A stretch of 8,736 bases of DNA from Flavobacteriales bacterium UBA958. GTDB taxonomy: Bacteria > Bacteroidota > Bacteroidia > Flavobacteriales_D > Crocinitomicaceae. Position 1 is the stretch's first letter. Each line of letters begins with the position of its first letter. Made by a program: the position numbers and the translations under genes. The notes below the pieces were generated by a model that ran no database searches, had not been told where the DNA came from, and saw only the letters and a list, made by a program, of their open reading frames with translations. The DNA is taken from the NCBI GenBank assembly GCA_002293045.1, contig DBCM01000118.1, positions 1-8,736 of the forward strand, written 5' to 3'. Positions 7,290 to 8,736 of the stretch are shown here, in pieces.

Positions 7290-7297
7290 CGAAAGTA
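7290..7297 (-). promoter_or_regulatory. Weak candidate -7 element for the unknown-ATPase-YihY-lipoprotein operon
   Basis: On the minus strand this reads TACTTTCG, one mismatch from TAnnTTTG, and ends 22 bases before the ATG at 7267. No clear -33 TTG precedes it. It sits directly against the plus-strand element at 7299-7306, so the two promoters would compete if both are real. Confidence 0.25.
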
Positions 7298-7298
7298 T

Positions 7299-7306
7299 TA
7301 ATTTTG
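7299..7306 (+). promoter_or_regulatory. Candidate -7 promoter element for the TPR/PD40 gene
   Basis: TAATTTTG followed by C is an exact match to the Bacteroidota TAnnTTTG element. A TTTAAG sequence about 17 bases upstream (from 7278) could stand in for the -33 TTG motif. Transcription would start near 7312, giving a leader of about 90 bases before the ATG at 7405. A second, poorer match (TATATTCG at 7393-7400) lies almost on the start codon. Confidence 0.4.
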
Positions 7307-7308
7307 CT

Positions 7309-7322
7309 TGAACTTCGGTTCA
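7309..7322 (+). other. Small cUUCGg tetraloop hairpin near predicted transcript start
   Basis: TGAAC, TTCG, GTTCA forms a five-pair stem closed by C-G around a UUCG loop, a very stable RNA tetraloop. It lies 2 bases after the candidate -7 element, so it may sit at or across the transcription start. No T-run follows, so it is not an intrinsic terminator. It could protect the 5' end of the mRNA or be chance. Confidence 0.35.
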
Positions 7323-7404
7323 TATTTAACGATGAACAATGAGATGTGAAGAATATTCCACGAAATCTAGCCCCTACACTTCAGTAAAATATTATATTCG
7401 AATT

Positions 7405-8736
7405 ATGAAAAACCTGATACTCCTCTTAACCGCACTTTTGCTTATAGGATTCGCCCATGGGCAAACCAAACTAAACACCACTGAAAAAGCCAATTACAAT
7501 CGTTTGCTAAACAAAGGGATAGAAACCTTCAATGCGGGCAGACTGAATGAAGCCTTAGAAACCTTTAAACGTGCTGAAGCAATTGACCCAGAAGCATGGA
7601 AATTAGCATTCTGGATGGCGTCTTGTCATTATGAGCTGAACAGCTATTATACCGCTGAAAATTACATGAACAATGCCCTTCGGAATATGCCAGAAACCGA
7701 GGAAGGTGACGCCACTTTTTATGAGTTAAGCGGAAAGATTAACCACCGATTAGGAAAGGTAGAGGAGGCCATCACAGCCTACAAAAAATGTGCGATACTC
7801 ATGGGAAGCAAGATGGCATTATCGTATGGAATCACTTTATACATCTCCCAATGTGAATTAATGATTCAAGCGAAAAAACAAGGGTTTACAACCCTTCGAA
7901 AACCATTGTCGATTCAGCTTAACTCCCTGGAGGATGAATACGCACCCATTCTAGCTTCGGAAGGCACTTTGTTTTTCACAGCTCGAAGGCCCGAGACCAC
8001 GGGGGAAACTTCTGATCCAGATGATTCAAAATATTTTGAAGATATTTATCGGGCCCAATGGAATCCGATTATTTCTGATTATGAAATAGACTATGAATTC
8101 TTTAAACCAATCAATACCGCGGGATTTGATGCTTTGAGCTACGTAAATTCAACCGGGACCTTTGCTTTGTTAACGGTAAACACTGAAATGACTGATAAAA
8201 CCACCAAAGGATCTGATTTATTCGAAATCCGGAGTGAAAGTCCGTTTGTTTGGGAAGCGCCAACCTTGATTAAGAAGAAAGGACTGAATACTGACTATTT
8301 TGAAGGAAGTGCCACCTGTACCGAAGGTTCTGAGTTTGGTGAATTCATGATTTTTGTTTCAGACCGAAATGGGGAAACCAGTGGCCTAGACCTTTTTACG
8401 TGTACGCAACAAGAATCAAGCTATGGCGAAGTAACAACTCTTCCTAAGCACTTAAATAGCCTGGGAAATGAAACCACTCCGATGCTCACGGCAGATGGTA
8501 AATACCTGTTTTTCAGCAGCGATGAGCTTCCAGGATATGGCGGGTATGATATTTTTTACAGCACGAATGAAAACGGCGTATGGTCAATGCCCGTAAATTT
8601 AGGGCCAGAAATCAACTCGGTTAACCACGAGACACACTTCAGTTTTGATCCTAAGAACAAAAAGGGAGTATTCGCTTCGCTTGCTGAAAAGGAAGGTTAT
8701 TTTTCTTTTGACTTATACAAGGTAGATTTTGAAGGA
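7405..8736 (+). CDS. TPR and WD40-like PD40 beta-propeller secreted protein, 5' part (runs off window)
   Basis: The visible 444 codons are open to the right edge. The protein starts with a signal peptide (MKNLILLLTALLLIGFAHG, then Gln20). TPR-type helical repeats cover about residues 30-155; NKGIETFNAGRLNEALETF with AEAIDP is a clear TPR, and a second follows at LSGKINHRLGKVEEAITAY. Propeller blades with PD40 (TolB/WD40-like) motifs follow, for example FMIFVSDRNGE and LTADGKYLFFSSDELPGYGG with YDIFYS. Many Bacteroidota proteins with this order, including PorE of the type IX secretion system, continue with a carboxypeptidase-regulatory-like fold and a C-terminal OmpA-like domain and act in the periplasm or outer membrane. 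That continuation is expected but not visible. The ATG at 7405 is chosen because it starts directly at the signal peptide. No Shine-Dalgarno sequence is present. PorE itself is only one possible identity. Confidence 0.88.
   Translation, partial: MKNLILLLTALLLIGFAHGQTKLNTTEKANYNRLLNKGIETFNAGRLNEALETFKRAEAIDPEAWKLAFWMASCHYELNSYYTAENYMNNALRNMPETEEGDATFYELSGKINHRLGKVEEAITAYKKCAILMGSKMALSYGITLYISQCELMIQAKKQGFTTLRKPLSIQLNSLEDEYAPILASEGTLFFTARRPETTGETSDPDDSKYFEDIYRAQWNPIISDYEIDYEFFKPINTAGFDALSYVNSTGTFALLTVNTEMTDKTTKGSDLFEIRSESPFVWEAPTLIKKKGLNTDYFEGSATCTEGSEFGEFMIFVSDRNGETSGLDLFTCTQQESSYGEVTTLPKHLNSLGNETTPMLTADGKYLFFSSDELPGYGGYDIFYSTNENGVWSMPVNLGPEINSVNHETHFSFDPKNKKGVFASLAEKEGYFSFDLYKVDFEG

Larger units (their letters stand above)
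7268..7404. other. Divergent intergenic region between two operons
   Basis: These 137 bases separate the minus-strand operon (unknown protein, ATPase, YihY-like, lipoprotein) from the plus-strand TPR/PD40 gene, so promoters for both should lie here. It holds a strong plus-strand -7 match, a weaker minus-strand one directly beside it, and a small hairpin. A five-codon ATG-to-TGA frame at 7332-7349 lies in the predicted leader, without support for translation. No tRNA, other RNA gene or terminator was recognised. Confidence 0.7.

Noticed and set aside
7332..7349. Five-codon frame (MNNEM) in the TPR/PD40 leader as a regulatory upstream ORF
   Set aside because: It is too short to judge, has no ribosome site and codes for nothing telling; such frames are common by chance.
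1..8736. CRISPR arrays, insertion sequences, tRNA or rRNA genes, defence or phage modules
   Set aside because: No direct-repeat arrays, transposase motifs, cloverleaf sequences or phage genes were seen; the window is filled by envelope genes.

Overview
The window looks like chromosomal DNA of a Bacteroidota bacterium, most likely in or near the Flavobacteriales. Four things point there. Base composition is AT-rich. The gene set is typical of the phylum: LptD next to an N-acetylmuramoyl-L-alanine amidase with a divergent SPOR-like tail and an MCE protein, plus a TPR/PD40 protein. No start codon has a good Shine-Dalgarno sequence. Sequences fitting the Bacteroidota -7 element TAnnTTTG lie upstream of several starts. 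Seven protein genes fill almost the whole window, and no RNA gene, mobile element or CRISPR array was seen. Two genes are cut by the window edges.

Left block (1-4104): an MCE/MlaD-family lipid-transport protein (cut at base 1) follows the amidase gene on the minus strand with a 4-base gap. The amidase gene is divergent from lptD on the plus strand. The two ATG codons overlap inside a CATG palindrome, and each gene has an exact TAnnTTTG box inside the first codons of the other. All three products act in the envelope: LPS insertion, peptidoglycan hydrolysis and lipid traffic.

Middle block (4105-7267): four minus-strand genes read in the order unknown 146-residue protein, ABC-type ATPase, YihY/BrkB six-helix membrane protein, OmpA-like lipoprotein. 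The first two junctions overlap by 14 and 11 bases and the third is a 26-base gap, so they probably form one operon. The last gene meets lptD tail to tail with no base between the two stop codons. The ATPase has no recognisable permease in the window.

Right block (7268-8736): a 137-base divergent intergenic region holds a good plus-strand promoter candidate and a small cUUCGg hairpin. It is followed by a secreted TPR plus PD40 beta-propeller protein that runs off the right edge. In this phylum such proteins usually continue into an OmpA-like domain.

Overall this is an ordinary envelope-biogenesis neighbourhood. I see no convincing new biological system. The points most worth a second look are the interlocked amidase/lptD start region, the unknown protein with its orphan ATPase, and the gapless lptD/lipoprotein junction.
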